Positions 16,006 to 25,300 of a DNA stretch of 56,210 nt are shown piece after piece. The stretch is from Bacillota bacterium. Lineage in GTDB: Bacteria > Bacillota > Clostridia > Lutisporales > Lutisporaceae. The notes beneath the pieces are model-generated. The model had not been told where the DNA came from, did not search any database, and saw nothing but the letters and a program-made list of their open reading frames with translations. The translations under genes and the position numbers were made by a program. The stretch's first letter is position 1, and the number at the start of each line of letters is the position of its first letter. The stretch is taken from assembly GCA_022706825.1 (NCBI GenBank), contig JAKJBU010000004.1, forward strand, positions 1 through 56,210. Direction: 5' to 3'.

Positions 16006-16116
16006 AATGAAAAGTACCCGGGCGGTATTGATCAACAAAAGATGATGCTTGAAATTGAAAACCATAAAGTAATAAAGAAAGGCAAGCGATATTTTGTGGA
16101 AGACTATGAAAAATGA
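16006..16116 (+). pseudogene. Remnant ORF of unknown family
   Basis: An open stretch ends with MMLEIENHKVIKKGKRYFVE and a TGA at 16114-16116; ATG codons at 16042 and 16045 would give about 24 residues. It reads like real protein (charged, ending FVEDYEK) but is too short and has no ribosome binding site. It is probably the tail of a lost gene between the methyltransferase and the CPBP protease. Confidence 0.3.
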
Positions 16117-16154
16117 TTCTTTCAACTGCAGTGATTTATTTGAAGGAGAAGAAT

Positions 16155-17006
16155 ATGACAAAAGGTGAAAAAGAAAAAATGTCATCGGGAGATTATTATA
16201 GTGCTGTTGACGAAGAGCTAGTAAGAGAAAGAGATTATGCAAGGAATTTGACTTACGAGTTTAACCATACAAGACCAACTGAAAAAGAGAGAAGGCTGGA
16301 AATTATTGTATTGTCGCTATTGCCGGGCATTTTGATTTTAGCATTCTACTCACTGGTTAGCTGGTACGCGGTTCCGTTTTCAATACCTTCAATTTTAGTT
16401 ATTTTTGCTGCAATTGCAATAATTTTAGTTCCCTTTGAATTGGGATTTTTGATTTATCAAGGTAGAAAGGTGAACAAGAGAATATCCCTTAATAATGTGG
16501 TGCTATTTAGAGAAAAGGTGCCTGTCATTCAATTTATTATTTTTGTCGTCATACTGATAAAGTGGAGTGAATTTGTTTTCAGATGCCTGTCTACCAGGAT
16601 TGACACATTATTCGTTAACAATTTTTTTTATTGGGTCCCGAAATGGTTTTTCCTTGATAGCTTTTATCAACATATTAGCCAATACTCTAAGACAGTCTTA
16701 TTGGTTACGTGGATTCTTGGCCTGATTTTTAACGGGATAATCGGGCCAATAGTAGAGGAACTCTACTTCAGAGGTTATTTACTACCCAGGATGAAGCATA
16801 TGAAAGGATGGGCGCCAATAATCAACGTATTGTTGTTTTCTCTTTACCACTTCTTCACTCCCTGGCAGAATGTTACTAGAATAATAGCACTATTACCTCT
16901 TGTTTATGTGGTTTGGTGGAAAAGAAATATTTACATTGGCATTGTAACACACTGTGCATTAAATATAACTGGAATGATTGGGATGTTACCGATAGTTTTA
17001 AAGTAA
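16155..17006 (+). CDS. CPBP-family intramembrane glutamic endopeptidase
   Basis: 283 aa with about six to seven membrane segments. The Abi/CPBP signature is clear: GPIVEELYFRGYLLPRM (Glu-Glu and Arg of motif 1, about residues 196-212), then LLFSLYHFFTPWQN with the motif 2 His, and ITHCALNITG with the motif 3 His and Asn. Bacterial relatives are linked to bacteriocin self-immunity and prenyl-protein-type proteolysis. The ATG at 16155 has GAAGGAGAAG upstream; the longer ORF from 16113 lacks a site. The stop is followed after 10 bases by an attC-like start. Confidence 0.85.
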   Translation: MTKGEKEKMSSGDYYSAVDEELVRERDYARNLTYEFNHTRPTEKERRLEIIVLSLLPGILILAFYSLVSWYAVPFSIPSILVIFAAIAIILVPFELGFLIYQGRKVNKRISLNNVVLFREKVPVIQFIIFVVILIKWSEFVFRCLSTRIDTLFVNNFFYWVPKWFFLDSFYQHISQYSKTVLLVTWILGLIFNGIIGPIVEELYFRGYLLPRMKHMKGWAPIINVLLFSLYHFFTPWQNVTRIIALLPLVYVVWWKRNIYIGIVTHCALNITGMIGMLPIVLK

Positions 17007-17016
17007 AAGCACTTAC

Positions 17017-17060
17017 GCCTAACAATGCCTCATGCAACCACACCTCATAAACCCTCAATA
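17017..17060 (+). repeat. attC-like spacer element, 5' part
   Basis: GCCTAAC (17017-17023) fits the integron consensus RYYYAAC exactly. It is followed by AATGCCTCATGCAACCACACC, which recurs at 9930 and 10481. The 3' core GTTRRRY is not evident before the next gene at 17094. Confidence 0.5.
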
Positions 17061-17093
17061 GGTAATTTATAGTAATTAAAAGGAGGAATATCA

Positions 17094-17588
17094 ATGGTTG
17101 AGATCATAAAAGCGTCGGAAGAATACGCTGAAAGCTTCTATCAAGCGCTTGACATCGTAGCAAGGGAACGTAAGTATTTAGGCATTGTCAAGGGATTTCC
17201 GCTGGAAGGGGTAAAAGATTTTGTCAGTATGAATGTAGCAAATGACTATGCCCAATATTATGCTATTGATGGAAATAAAGTTATCGGATGGTGTGACATA
17301 ATTCCAAAAAGAAATGAAGGTTTTACTCATGTTGGAATACTGGGCATAGGCTTATTGAGCGAATATAGAAACCAGGGTATAGGCAGCAAGCTGATTGAAA
17401 AGGCTATGGAACATGCAGTGAAGAAGAATGGTATTGAGAAGGTTGAACTTGAAGTATTTGAAAGCAATATCAATGCTATAAGGCTTTATGAGAAGTTTGG
17501 ATTTGTTTACGAGGGGAAGAGAATAAAATCTCGTAAGCTTGACGGTGTTTATGATAATGTGGTGATGATGGGAAAGGAAGTATTATGA
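17094..17588 (+). CDS. GNAT-family N-acetyltransferase
   Basis: 164 aa. Motif A is IGLLSEYRNQGIGSKLIEKAM (about residues 84-104, loop R-N-Q-G-I-G-S); motif B is ESNINAIRLYEKFGFVYEGK (about 123-142). The layout is close to RimI- and PhnO-like acetyltransferases of unknown acceptor. The ATG at 17094 follows AAAGGAGGAATATCA. Its stop overlaps the next start by 4 bases (ATGA), so it opens a three-gene operon: acetyltransferase, putative immunity protein, acetyltransferase. Confidence 0.9.
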   Translation: MVEIIKASEEYAESFYQALDIVARERKYLGIVKGFPLEGVKDFVSMNVANDYAQYYAIDGNKVIGWCDIIPKRNEGFTHVGILGIGLLSEYRNQGIGSKLIEKAMEHAVKKNGIEKVELEVFESNINAIRLYEKFGFVYEGKRIKSRKLDGVYDNVVMMGKEVL

Positions 17589-18160
17589 TTAGGGAGAAGA
17601 CAAGCACTATGTTCTCGGATGTAGAAATCAAATTAAAGAAAAGAAATAAAATATTGTTTTCCCGCGACAGCAAATGTTTGCAAGAGCTGATAAAGCTTAT
17701 TCAGCTGCAAAATCACCGAACCCTGGTGATGTGGGCACTGGATTGCGCAAAACTGCCTTTGGAGCAATTTGAAGCAAAGTATCCTGATGAACGGAGGCCA
17801 AGAATATGTTTGGAGCTTAGTGAGGCTTGGGCAAGAGGCAAAATCAAAATGCCCGCGGCAAAAAAGGCTATCTTGAATTCACATGCAGCGGCAAAAGAAA
17901 TCAATGACAGTGAATATGGCGCTTTGTGCCACGCAATCGGTCATGCCGGAGCAACCGTGCATGTAGGGACACACGCCTTGGGGCTGCCTATGTATGAATT
18001 GACGTCAATTGTTTTAAGGTACGGAAAGGATAACTTTTCAATACCGGTCAGTGAAAAGATAAATTACTACTATAACCGCCTGCTGTACTGGCAAGAAAAT
18101 ACCGATAAACTTAAACTTGATTGGGCGGACTTTTTGTTAAGGGGTGATTTTAATGAATGA
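17585..18160 (+). CDS. Putative immunity protein (Imm-5-like)
   Basis: 191 aa. The blocks HRTLVMWALDCAKLPLEQFE, KYPDERRPRICLELSEAWARG, AAAKEINDSEYGALCHAIGH and AGATVHVGTHALGLPMY match the all-helical proteins named 'putative immunity protein' in databases; evidence that these neutralise a toxin is weak. The start overlaps the preceding stop by 4 bases, with AAAGGAAG as its site. The end overlaps the next acetyltransferase by 8 bases. No toxin gene lies beside it, so an immunity role is not supported by context. Confidence 0.7.
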   Translation: MIREKTSTMFSDVEIKLKKRNKILFSRDSKCLQELIKLIQLQNHRTLVMWALDCAKLPLEQFEAKYPDERRPRICLELSEAWARGKIKMPAAKKAILNSHAAAKEINDSEYGALCHAIGHAGATVHVGTHALGLPMYELTSIVLRYGKDNFSIPVSEKINYYYNRLLYWQENTDKLKLDWADFLLRGDFNE

Positions 18161-18683
18161 TTATCAGATTGGTAGGCCAAAGCTGGAGGAAATATGTTCA
18201 ATAAATGAGTTTTTTGAGATTGTGGTAAGGGATACATTTGTGAAAAATGGTATTTCCCATTTGGCGGAGCTGATGGAAGGCGAAATTGAGTGCAAGAAGA
18301 AGTATCTTATGCAGGATATGGATAGTGAAGGCCGTGATAGGTTTTTTATAGTCGTAAGGGATAAAGGCAGGATCATAGGCACTATTGAATACGGCAGGCC
18401 AAATGAATTGATTATGAAATGCACAAAGGGAAGATACATTGACGTTATAGAAATAGGGACAGTGTTTGTTCATCCGGATTATCAATATAAAGGAATAGGA
18501 AGCATGATGCTCAGGATGATGTACGATGAGTTGAAAAATAAGGGATATACCGAGTTTTGCCTTGACAGCGGGTATAAGACTGCACAGAAGGTTTGGACCG
18601 GCAAGTGGGGCAAACCGTCTTGCATAATGGAGGACTACTGGGGCAAGGGAGCACACCACATGGTATGGCGTGTGGATTTATAG
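18153..18683 (+). CDS. GNAT-family N-acetyltransferase
   Basis: 176 aa. EIGTVFVHPDYQYKGIGSMMLRMMYDELKNKGY (about residues 100-132) holds motif A with the Q-Y-K-G-I-G-S loop; a C-terminal LDSGYKTAQKVWTGKWGKPS follows. It starts at the ATG 18153 after GGGGTGA; an in-frame GTG (18144) is part of that site. It is the last gene of the overlapping three-gene operon. The acceptor is unknown. Confidence 0.85.
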   Translation: MNDYQIGRPKLEEICSINEFFEIVVRDTFVKNGISHLAELMEGEIECKKKYLMQDMDSEGRDRFFIVVRDKGRIIGTIEYGRPNELIMKCTKGRYIDVIEIGTVFVHPDYQYKGIGSMMLRMMYDELKNKGYTEFCLDSGYKTAQKVWTGKWGKPSCIMEDYWGKGAHHMVWRVDL

Positions 18684-18731
18684 GGGATAGCATTAAAAAT
18701 ATGTTGTGATTAATTGGGTCAGGGGTGTTCT

Positions 18732-19337
18732 ATGAGTATTAAACTTAAAAAGATCTTAACCGGTATCATCGGAATATCAATAGTTTTGGTTCTGACGGCA
18801 GTTATGTTTCTTTCGGGCATAAGGGGGGAATTCGCCGGTTACCTGAATGAAAGGTATCCGGATTTATCCTTTGAAGTAGGATTCGCCAAAATTGATCCTA
18901 TATACGGAAAGTACTATGCATTAGTTACATGCCTGGATGACGGCACTTCATTTCCGATTGCGAAAAGCTTCAATTCAAAGAAAATACACGATGATTATCC
19001 TCAGTACAAAAGCCGCAACCAATACAATTCGAAAATTCAAGGCGTCTTTTCAGGAAGCGGCATTGAGAGCTCAATAAAAAGCGTTACCGGGGGAGGGAAG
19101 AAACCTTTTGAAGCCGGCGCAGCATATGAGCAAATAAATATTCATATTGCAGATGATGCGGAACACTTGGCAGTTGTAAAAGAAGTATTATCCTTATTGG
19201 CAAAGAACGATATAGCTGCTGAAAGAGTGATATTTACATATGAAAAAGACAAGCATGTATATGAATTGTGGGCATCCCCGGAAGAGCATAGCTTGACTGA
19301 AGATGAATTGAAGGCAAAGGTTAGAAATATCAAATGA
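18732..19337 (+). CDS. Membrane-anchored extracellular protein, unknown (YfjL-like?)
   Basis: 201 aa. One N-terminal hydrophobic anchor (about residues 8-28) is followed by an extracytoplasmic domain with YLNERYPDLSFEVGFAKIDP and DDGTSFPIAKSFNSKKIHDDY. That pattern recalls the YfjL-like lipid- or cell-surface proteins of Bacilli, but no function is known. The ATG at 18732 follows CAGGGGTG; an upstream in-frame TTG at 18714 is less likely. It stands alone 48 bases after the acetyltransferase operon. Confidence 0.6.
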   Translation: MSIKLKKILTGIIGISIVLVLTAVMFLSGIRGEFAGYLNERYPDLSFEVGFAKIDPIYGKYYALVTCLDDGTSFPIAKSFNSKKIHDDYPQYKSRNQYNSKIQGVFSGSGIESSIKSVTGGGKKPFEAGAAYEQINIHIADDAEHLAVVKEVLSLLAKNDIAAERVIFTYEKDKHVYELWASPEEHSLTEDELKAKVRNIK

Positions 19338-19416
19338 AGCTTTTGAAAATTATGGATGATGCAATATGGGGTAATAATATTCTGTGCAAATGATAAAATG
19401 AAGAAGGTGGAATCTG

Positions 19417-19773
19417 ATGGACAGGAAAAAGGAATTAAAGCTGCAGTATAAACAAACGAAGCCGGATATGGGGATATTCATTATTCGTTCCAAAGAAAAA
19501 AACAAATGCTATGTTGAAGCGACCAAGGATCTAAGGGGCAGAATCAATGGTACTAAAGTGAGATTGAATGCGGGTATGCATCCCAATAAAGAGCTTCAAA
19601 AGGACTGGACAGATTCAGGTTCAGAGAATTTTACCATTGAAATTCTTGATAATCTTCAATACGACAAGGATGAGTCCAAGACAGACTATACGGAAGAACT
19701 GGCTCTGTTGCAGATGATCTGGGAAGAAAAACTGCAAAAAGAAAACATGGAGCTCTACAGAAAAAATATGTAG
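19417..19773 (+). CDS. GIY-YIG nuclease-like protein with altered motif
   Basis: 118 aa, one small domain. MGIFIIRSKEKNKCYVEATKDLRGRINGTKVRL (about residues 18-50) aligns with the GIY-YIG nuclease core, but GIY reads GIF and YIG reads YVE. The catalytic-type Arg is present (DLRGRINGT). AGMHPNKELQKDW and FTIEILDNLQYD complete the fold. Related proteins in Bacillota are annotated as GIY-YIG family; whether they cut DNA is unknown. The ATG at 19417 follows AGAAGGTGG. It is the last of the low-GC cassette-type genes. Confidence 0.65.
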   Translation: MDRKKELKLQYKQTKPDMGIFIIRSKEKNKCYVEATKDLRGRINGTKVRLNAGMHPNKELQKDWTDSGSENFTIEILDNLQYDKDESKTDYTEELALLQMIWEEKLQKENMELYRKNM

Positions 19774-19806
19774 TAAAAGGCTGTTTCATTATTACTTGTG
19801 TAAAAT

Positions 19807-19834
19807 TTGGGTCAAAAACATTCCGGCGTTGACA
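19807..19834 (+). repeat. 28-bp direct repeat, left copy
   Basis: It is identical to 21161-21188 (starts TTGGGTCAAA, ends GCGTTGACA). The two copies bracket the EamA transporter gene. Confidence 0.9.
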
Positions 19835-19880
19835 AATTGGGCATATCTGATAGTGCTGTTGATGTATTCCCGTACTTAAG

Positions 19881-19908
19881 CTACTGATAAATCAGTAGTT
19901 TTTTTTGT
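19881..19908 (+). terminator. Rho-independent terminator
   Basis: Stem CTACTGAT/ATCAGTAG with a short AA loop is followed by eight T. It ends transcription after the GIY-YIG-like gene. Confidence 0.85.
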
Positions 19909-19989
19909 ATCTCATTTTATATATCAGTGATATAATTGAAAAGAGAATAACTCATTCTGGAAAATGCAGGCAGAAGTTTATGCTAAACA

Positions 19990-20021
19990 AAATCTGTTTA
20001 AGCAACCCTGAAACAGATTTG
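19990..20021 (+). repeat. Hairpin AAATCTGTTT/AAACAGATTT, left copy
   Basis: This is the same stem as the terminator at 21098, but without a T-run. With the 28-bp repeats it gives a mirrored order (repeat, hairpin, EamA gene, hairpin, repeat). The rest of 19909-20103 holds no gene I can support. Confidence 0.6.
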
Positions 20022-20103
20022 TGTTACCTTGATATTCTTTGCGGCGGAGCAATCTGCATTAGCGTAAATCCATCGCAAATTATGTATGAAAGGAACAGTT
20101 GAT

Positions 20104-21051
20104 ATGAGAATTGGCTTTGGGAAATTCAAGTATGTATCCTTCGTACTGCTTCAAAGTGTCGTTTATGGGTTCGGGAACCCGCTTACCAAGATAGCCTATG
20201 AGAGTATTACACCCTTCTGGCTGCTAACCTTCAGGTTTACCATTGCACTAATAATTTTCCTGATATTTTTTGGCCGGAGCATCATCTCACAACTGAAGTC
20301 TGCAAAGCCATCCCAATTTCTTCCGGCCAGCCTTTGTATGGCGGTTGCATACATCACTTGCAATCTGGCGCTAAAGTGGACCTCTGCCACTAATGTGGGC
20401 TTTCTGATGTCCTTGCCGGTCATCTTTGCACCGGTGCTCGTGGTACCCATTTTAAAAATAAAATATAACTTCAAATACCTGCCTCTGCAGCTTGTTGTTG
20501 TATTAGGCCTATACCTGCTATGCTCCAATGGCGGCAGGTTCCAGTTCAATATAGGCGATCTGTTTGCCCTGACCACAGCGATAGCTATTTCAGGTGCCCT
20601 GGCCTTCGGTGAAAAATCCCTGGAGTCCATGGATGCCTTCGCCATATCTGCCTCCCAGGCCGGTATAACTGCGGTAGTCAGCTTTGCATGCGCCCTGCTG
20701 TTTGATGATTTTTCCGTCATACCCCGGGTAGCACCGGAAGCATGGATGGTTATCAGTTATCTGGCCCTGGCCTGCACCTGTGCGGCCTATGTGCTTCAAA
20801 ACTCAGCCCTGGCTCATCTGTCCTCAGGCACAGTCTCCATGCTGCAGTGTACACAGCCGATACTGACTGCGTTATGCTCCTTTATTCTGTTGGGAGAGAC
20901 CCTGAGCTTTATTGGACTGCTTGGAGCATTCATTATATTAGGCGCTCTGCTGGTATTGAATCTTATGGAGCAAAAAGGCTCCCGGCAAGAAAAACCGGAG
21001 CCGGGAACCAATGTTTTGATAAATGAGAACAGTGAACAGGAAGGTATATAG
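20104..21051 (+). CDS. EamA/DMT-family transporter
   Basis: 315 aa with ten predicted membrane segments in two EamA repeats: the first begins VLLQSVVYGFGNPLTKIAYE with TPFWLLTFRFTIA, the second begins IGDLFALTTAIAISGALAF and ends LGAFIILGALLVLNLMEQ. It is a drug/metabolite-type exporter or amino-acid/nucleoside permease, substrate unknown. The ATG at 20104 follows GAAAGGAACAG; an ATG at 20086 is that site's own upstream codon. GC content is visibly higher than in the cassette genes. It is bracketed by matching repeats and hairpins, which suggests it came in as a unit. Confidence 0.88.
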   Translation: MRIGFGKFKYVSFVLLQSVVYGFGNPLTKIAYESITPFWLLTFRFTIALIIFLIFFGRSIISQLKSAKPSQFLPASLCMAVAYITCNLALKWTSATNVGFLMSLPVIFAPVLVVPILKIKYNFKYLPLQLVVVLGLYLLCSNGGRFQFNIGDLFALTTAIAISGALAFGEKSLESMDAFAISASQAGITAVVSFACALLFDDFSVIPRVAPEAWMVISYLALACTCAAYVLQNSALAHLSSGTVSMLQCTQPILTALCSFILLGETLSFIGLLGAFIILGALLVLNLMEQKGSRQEKPEPGTNVLINENSEQEGI

Positions 21052-21097
21052 TGTAAAGGGATTAGTCGGATTTTACTGATTGGAAATGTACTATACT

Positions 21098-21132
21098 AAA
21101 TCTGTTTAAGCATAGCTGAAACAGATTTTTTT
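21098..21132 (+). terminator. Rho-independent terminator after the EamA gene
   Basis: AAATCTGTTT/AAACAGATTT stem with loop AAGCATAGCTG, then a run of T. It is nearly the same hairpin as at 19990. Confidence 0.85.
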
Positions 21133-21160
21133 CAATGCGACGGCGATACTTGAACGGCAA

Positions 21161-21188
21161 TTGGGTCAAAAACATTCCGGCGTTGACA
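21161..21188 (+). repeat. 28-bp direct repeat, right copy
   Basis: It is identical to 19807-19834. Confidence 0.9.
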
Positions 21189-21281
21189 GCTGCAGTTATA
21201 GTATGTATTATTCCATATTCAATATGGTATAGTATATATTGAATATTACAAGGTTTTAAATGAAGCATATGAAAATTGCAG

Positions 21282-21779
21282 GTGAAGCTTTTGAGTTTAC
21301 TTTTTTTAATTTTAAGCTCAGCAATCATGTTGACGGGCCTTGCAGGAGTTTTCCTTCCGGTGCTTCCCGGAGTACCTCTTGTGTTTGCAGGGGCATTTAT
21401 ATATGCATGGAGCACGAGCTTTGAGGTTATTACTATAGGGAACATCGTACTTTTTGCTGTTCTCACTGCCATAGCTTCAGCAGTGGACTATGTTGGAGGC
21501 CTTATAACTGCCAGGAAGTATGGCGCGTCCAAGTATGGCCTTATAGGCGGATTCCTCGGGGGAATACTTGGGCTTATTGCTTTAGGCATACCCGGGCTTA
21601 TAATCGGACAGCTTGCAGGGGTTATACTGGGGGAACTGTATTTTGGCAAGCAGATGAAGGAATCCTTTACCTCAGGCTTCGCCATGTTCATAGGTTACAT
21701 TCTTGGCAGCACCATCAAAGTATTTTTTGCAGGGCTGATAGTTATTATATTCTATATTAAAATACTGGGAGCACTGTGA
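21282..21779 (+). CDS. DUF456 membrane protein
   Basis: 165 aa. It has four to five membrane segments with the glycine-rich DUF456 core: LTGLAGVFLPVLPGVPLVFAGAF (about residues 16-38), then the GGFLGGILGLIALGIPGLIIGQLAG repeat (about 86-110). The function of the family is unknown. The start is uncertain: GTG at 21282 or TTG at 21291, which is 6 bases after AGGTGAAG. It is a monocistronic gene upstream of the guanine riboswitch. Confidence 0.85.
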   Translation: MKLLSLLFLILSSAIMLTGLAGVFLPVLPGVPLVFAGAFIYAWSTSFEVITIGNIVLFAVLTAIASAVDYVGGLITARKYGASKYGLIGGFLGGILGLIALGIPGLIIGQLAGVILGELYFGKQMKESFTSGFAMFIGYILGSTIKVFFAGLIVIIFYIKILGAL

Positions 21780-21837
21780 ACAGGAGTATCGGCATATGAG
21801 CAACTCTGTAACTGGGTTCTGCAAAGTCAGAAATAAT

Positions 21838-21866
21838 TTGACAAAAACTGCAGCATTAAATATACT
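21838..21866 (+). promoter_or_regulatory. Promoter of the guaB leader
   Basis: TTGACA (21838-21843), 17-base spacer, TATACT (21861-21866). The transcript would start about 15 bases before the riboswitch. Confidence 0.75.
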
Positions 21867-21886
21867 ATTAAAAATACGTTTTTTAA

Positions 21887-21955
21887 ACTCATATAATTTC
21901 GAGGATATGGCTCGGAAGTATCTACAACATAACCGTTAATTATGTTTCTATGAGT
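21887..21955 (+). ncRNA. Guanine-class purine riboswitch
   Basis: P1 is ACTCATA/TATGAGT (21887-21893/21949-21955). P2 is CGAG/CTCG with loop GATATGG; J2/3 is GAAGTATCTAC; P3 is AACATAA/TTATGTT with loop CCGTTAA. The two loops are the conserved kissing-loop pair. The specificity base in J3/1 is C (TCTATG), which pairs with guanine; adenine switches have U there. It controls guaB, consistent with guanine feedback on GMP synthesis. Confidence 0.93.
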
Positions 21956-21996
21956 GAAATTTCTTGTCTGCAATTTCACTATTGCAGACTTTTTTC
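21953..21996 (+). terminator. Riboswitch terminator with competing antiterminator
   Basis: The terminator is GTCTGCAAT/ATTGCAGAC (21966-21974/21981-21989) plus TTTTTT. The antiterminator is AGTGAAAT/ATTTCACT (21953-21960/21973-21980), which takes bases from both P1 and the terminator stem. Guanine binding should stabilise P1, free the terminator and switch the gene off. Confidence 0.88.
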
Positions 21997-22006
21997 TACA
22001 AATTAA

Positions 22007-23479
<1,473 letters not shown>

Positions 23480-23569
23480 GGAACTAATGTTATCTATATT
23501 AGGAATATGCAAAGATGCACGGGCTGCGAGCCGTGTGCCGCGAGGCAGCTAATGAATGGAGAGTGTAAT

Positions 23570-25102
23570 ATGGCAGACAAGGAACTGGTATTGATACTGG
23601 ACTTCGGGGGTCAATACAATCAGCTTATTGCCCGAAGAGTAAGAGAGGCCAATGTATATTGTGAAGTTGTGCCTTATGATTACAGCCTGGATGAAATAAG
23701 GAAGAAGAATCCCAAAGGGATAATATTCACCGGCGGGCCTGCAAGTGTATATGAAGAGGAGGCTCCCAGGTGCGATCCCGGGGTGTTTGAGATGGGAGTA
23801 CCTATCCTGGGTATATGTTACGGAGCGCAGCTTATGGCTCATATGCTGGGAGGAAAGGTTGCAAGGGCTGTTAAGAGGGAATACGGAAAGACGCAGGTGA
23901 AGCTTCTGGAGAATACTCTTTTCAGAGAAGTACCACAGAACAGTATATGCTGGATGAGCCACACCGTTTACGTAGATACTCCTCCGGCCGGATTTGACAT
24001 CATTGGAGCTACGGAGACATGTCCTGTAGCGGCCATGGGAAGCAAGTCCGGGAAGCTGTACGGAGTTCAGTTCCACCCGGAAGTAGAGCATACTGAGTAT
24101 GGGAAACAGATATTGAGAAATTTCCTTTATGATATATGCGGGCTTTCAGGGGATTGGACAATGGGAAATTTCATTGATGAAAATATAGAGCGGATAAAAG
24201 AACTTGCCGGAGACAAGAAGGTAATATGCGCCTTAAGCGGCGGTGTTGATTCCTCAGTAGCGGCAGTATTGGTGCATAAAGCCATAGGAAATCGCCTGAC
24301 CTGCATATTTGTCGACCACGGTTTGCTGAGAAAAAATGAAGCGGAGCAGGTAGAAGAAGTGTTCAGGAAACGTTTTGACATCAACCTTATTAAGATTAAC
24401 GCCCAGGACAGATTCCTTGACAAACTGAAGGGAGTATCGGAACCAGAGAGAAAAAGAAAGATAATAGGTGAAGAATTCATCAGGGTTTTTGAGGAAGAGG
24501 CAAATAAACTTGGAGAGATTGACTTCCTGGTGCAAGGTACCATTTACCCTGATGTTATTGAAAGCGGAACCAAGACTGCGGCTGTAATAAAGTCCCATCA
24601 TAATGTGGGCGGCCTGCCTGAAAACATGCGGTTAAAGCTTATTGAGCCTTTAAGGGAACTCTTCAAGGATGAGGTAAGGCTGGTTGGCCTGGAGCTTGGC
24701 CTTCCGGAGGATTTGGTATGGAGGCAGCCCTTCCCGGGACCGGGACTTGGCATAAGGGTATTGGGAGAAATAACAAAGGAAAAGCTTCACATAGTAAAGG
24801 AAAGCGATGCAATTCTCAGGGAAGAGATAAAGAATGCAGGATTGGAAAGATGCATATGGCAGTACTTTACTGCCCTGCCCGACATAAGAAGCGTAGGGGT
24901 AATGGGGGACGAGCGAACCTATTCCCATACGGTGGCAATCCGTGCCGTTACCAGCTCCGATGCCATGACTGCCGATTGGGCAAGGATACCCTATGAAGTA
25001 CTTGAGAAAATATCCAACAGGATAGTAAACGAAGTGGAGCATGTTAACCGCGTAATGTATGATATAACAAGCAAACCACCGGCAACCATAGAGTTTGAAT
25101 AG
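23570..25102 (+). CDS. guaA: GMP synthase (glutamine-hydrolysing)
   Basis: 510 aa. It converts XMP to GMP with ATP and glutamine. The N-terminal class I amidotransferase starts [21 protein letters not shown], with Cys83 in GICYGAQ and the His-Glu pair in [12 protein letters not shown]. The ATP pyrophosphatase P-loop is [10 protein letters not shown] (about residue 225); the C-terminal dimerisation domain ends [18 protein letters not shown]. The ATG at 23570 has GGAGAG upstream; the open frame before it (from 23507) has no site. It lies 90 bases after guaB, so it likely shares the riboswitch-controlled transcript. Confidence 0.97.
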   Translation: MADKELVLILDFGGQYNQLIARRVREANVYCEVVPYDYSLDEIRKKNPKGIIFTGGPASVYEEEAPRCDPGVFEMGVPILGICYGAQLMAHMLGGKVARAVKREYGKTQVKLLENTLFREVPQNSICWMSHTVYVDTPPAGFDIIGATETCPVAAMGSKSGKLYGVQFHPEVEHTEYGKQILRNFLYDICGLSGDWTMGNFIDENIERIKELAGDKKVICALSGGVDSSVAAVLVHKAIGNRLTCIFVDHGLLRKNEAEQVEEVFRKRFDINLIKINAQDRFLDKLKGVSEPERKRKIIGEEFIRVFEEEANKLGEIDFLVQGTIYPDVIESGTKTAAVIKSHHNVGGLPENMRLKLIEPLRELFKDEVRLVGLELGLPEDLVWRQPFPGPGLGIRVLGEITKEKLHIVKESDAILREEIKNAGLERCIWQYFTALPDIRSVGVMGDERTYSHTVAIRAVTSSDAMTADWARIPYEVLEKISNRIVNEVEHVNRVMYDITSKPPATIEFE

Positions 25103-25126
25103 AAGTACATGAAGTCCAGAAAAGTG

Positions 25127-25180
25127 AAGTACACCCCAAATGTCAGATAAAAAATCTATCATTTGGAGGTGTACTTTTTT
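25127..25180 (+). terminator. Strong rho-independent terminator after guaA
   Basis: A 16-bp near-perfect stem (AAGTACACCCCAAATG at 25127-25142 with CATTTGGAGGTGTACTT at 25160-25176) is followed by a T-run. Confidence 0.92.
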
Positions 25181-25227
25181 GCGGGACAGGTCGGATATAT
25201 ACTACTGGCAGAGGACGGAAATAATAA

Positions 25228-25255
25228 TTGACATATGTCATAAATACCTTATAAT
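25228..25255 (+). promoter_or_regulatory. Promoter with TGACATATGTCA operator over the -35 box
   Basis: TTGACA (25228-25233), 16-base spacer, TATAAT (25250-25255). The 12-bp perfect palindrome TGACATATGTCA (25229-25240) covers the -35 box, so a bound protein would block polymerase. The same layout recurs at 26868. Confidence 0.8.
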
Positions 25256-25300
25256 TGAAATTGAAGGAATTAACTTAAAAATAATTAAGGGGGGTTTTCT

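Noticed and set aside
15842-16045. 67-codon ORF after the methyltransferase
   Set aside because: It starts inside the methyltransferase gene and crosses an attC-like spacer; no ribosome binding site.
21926-21940. CCGTTA in the guaB leader as another cassette spacer end
   Set aside because: It is loop L3 of the guanine riboswitch.
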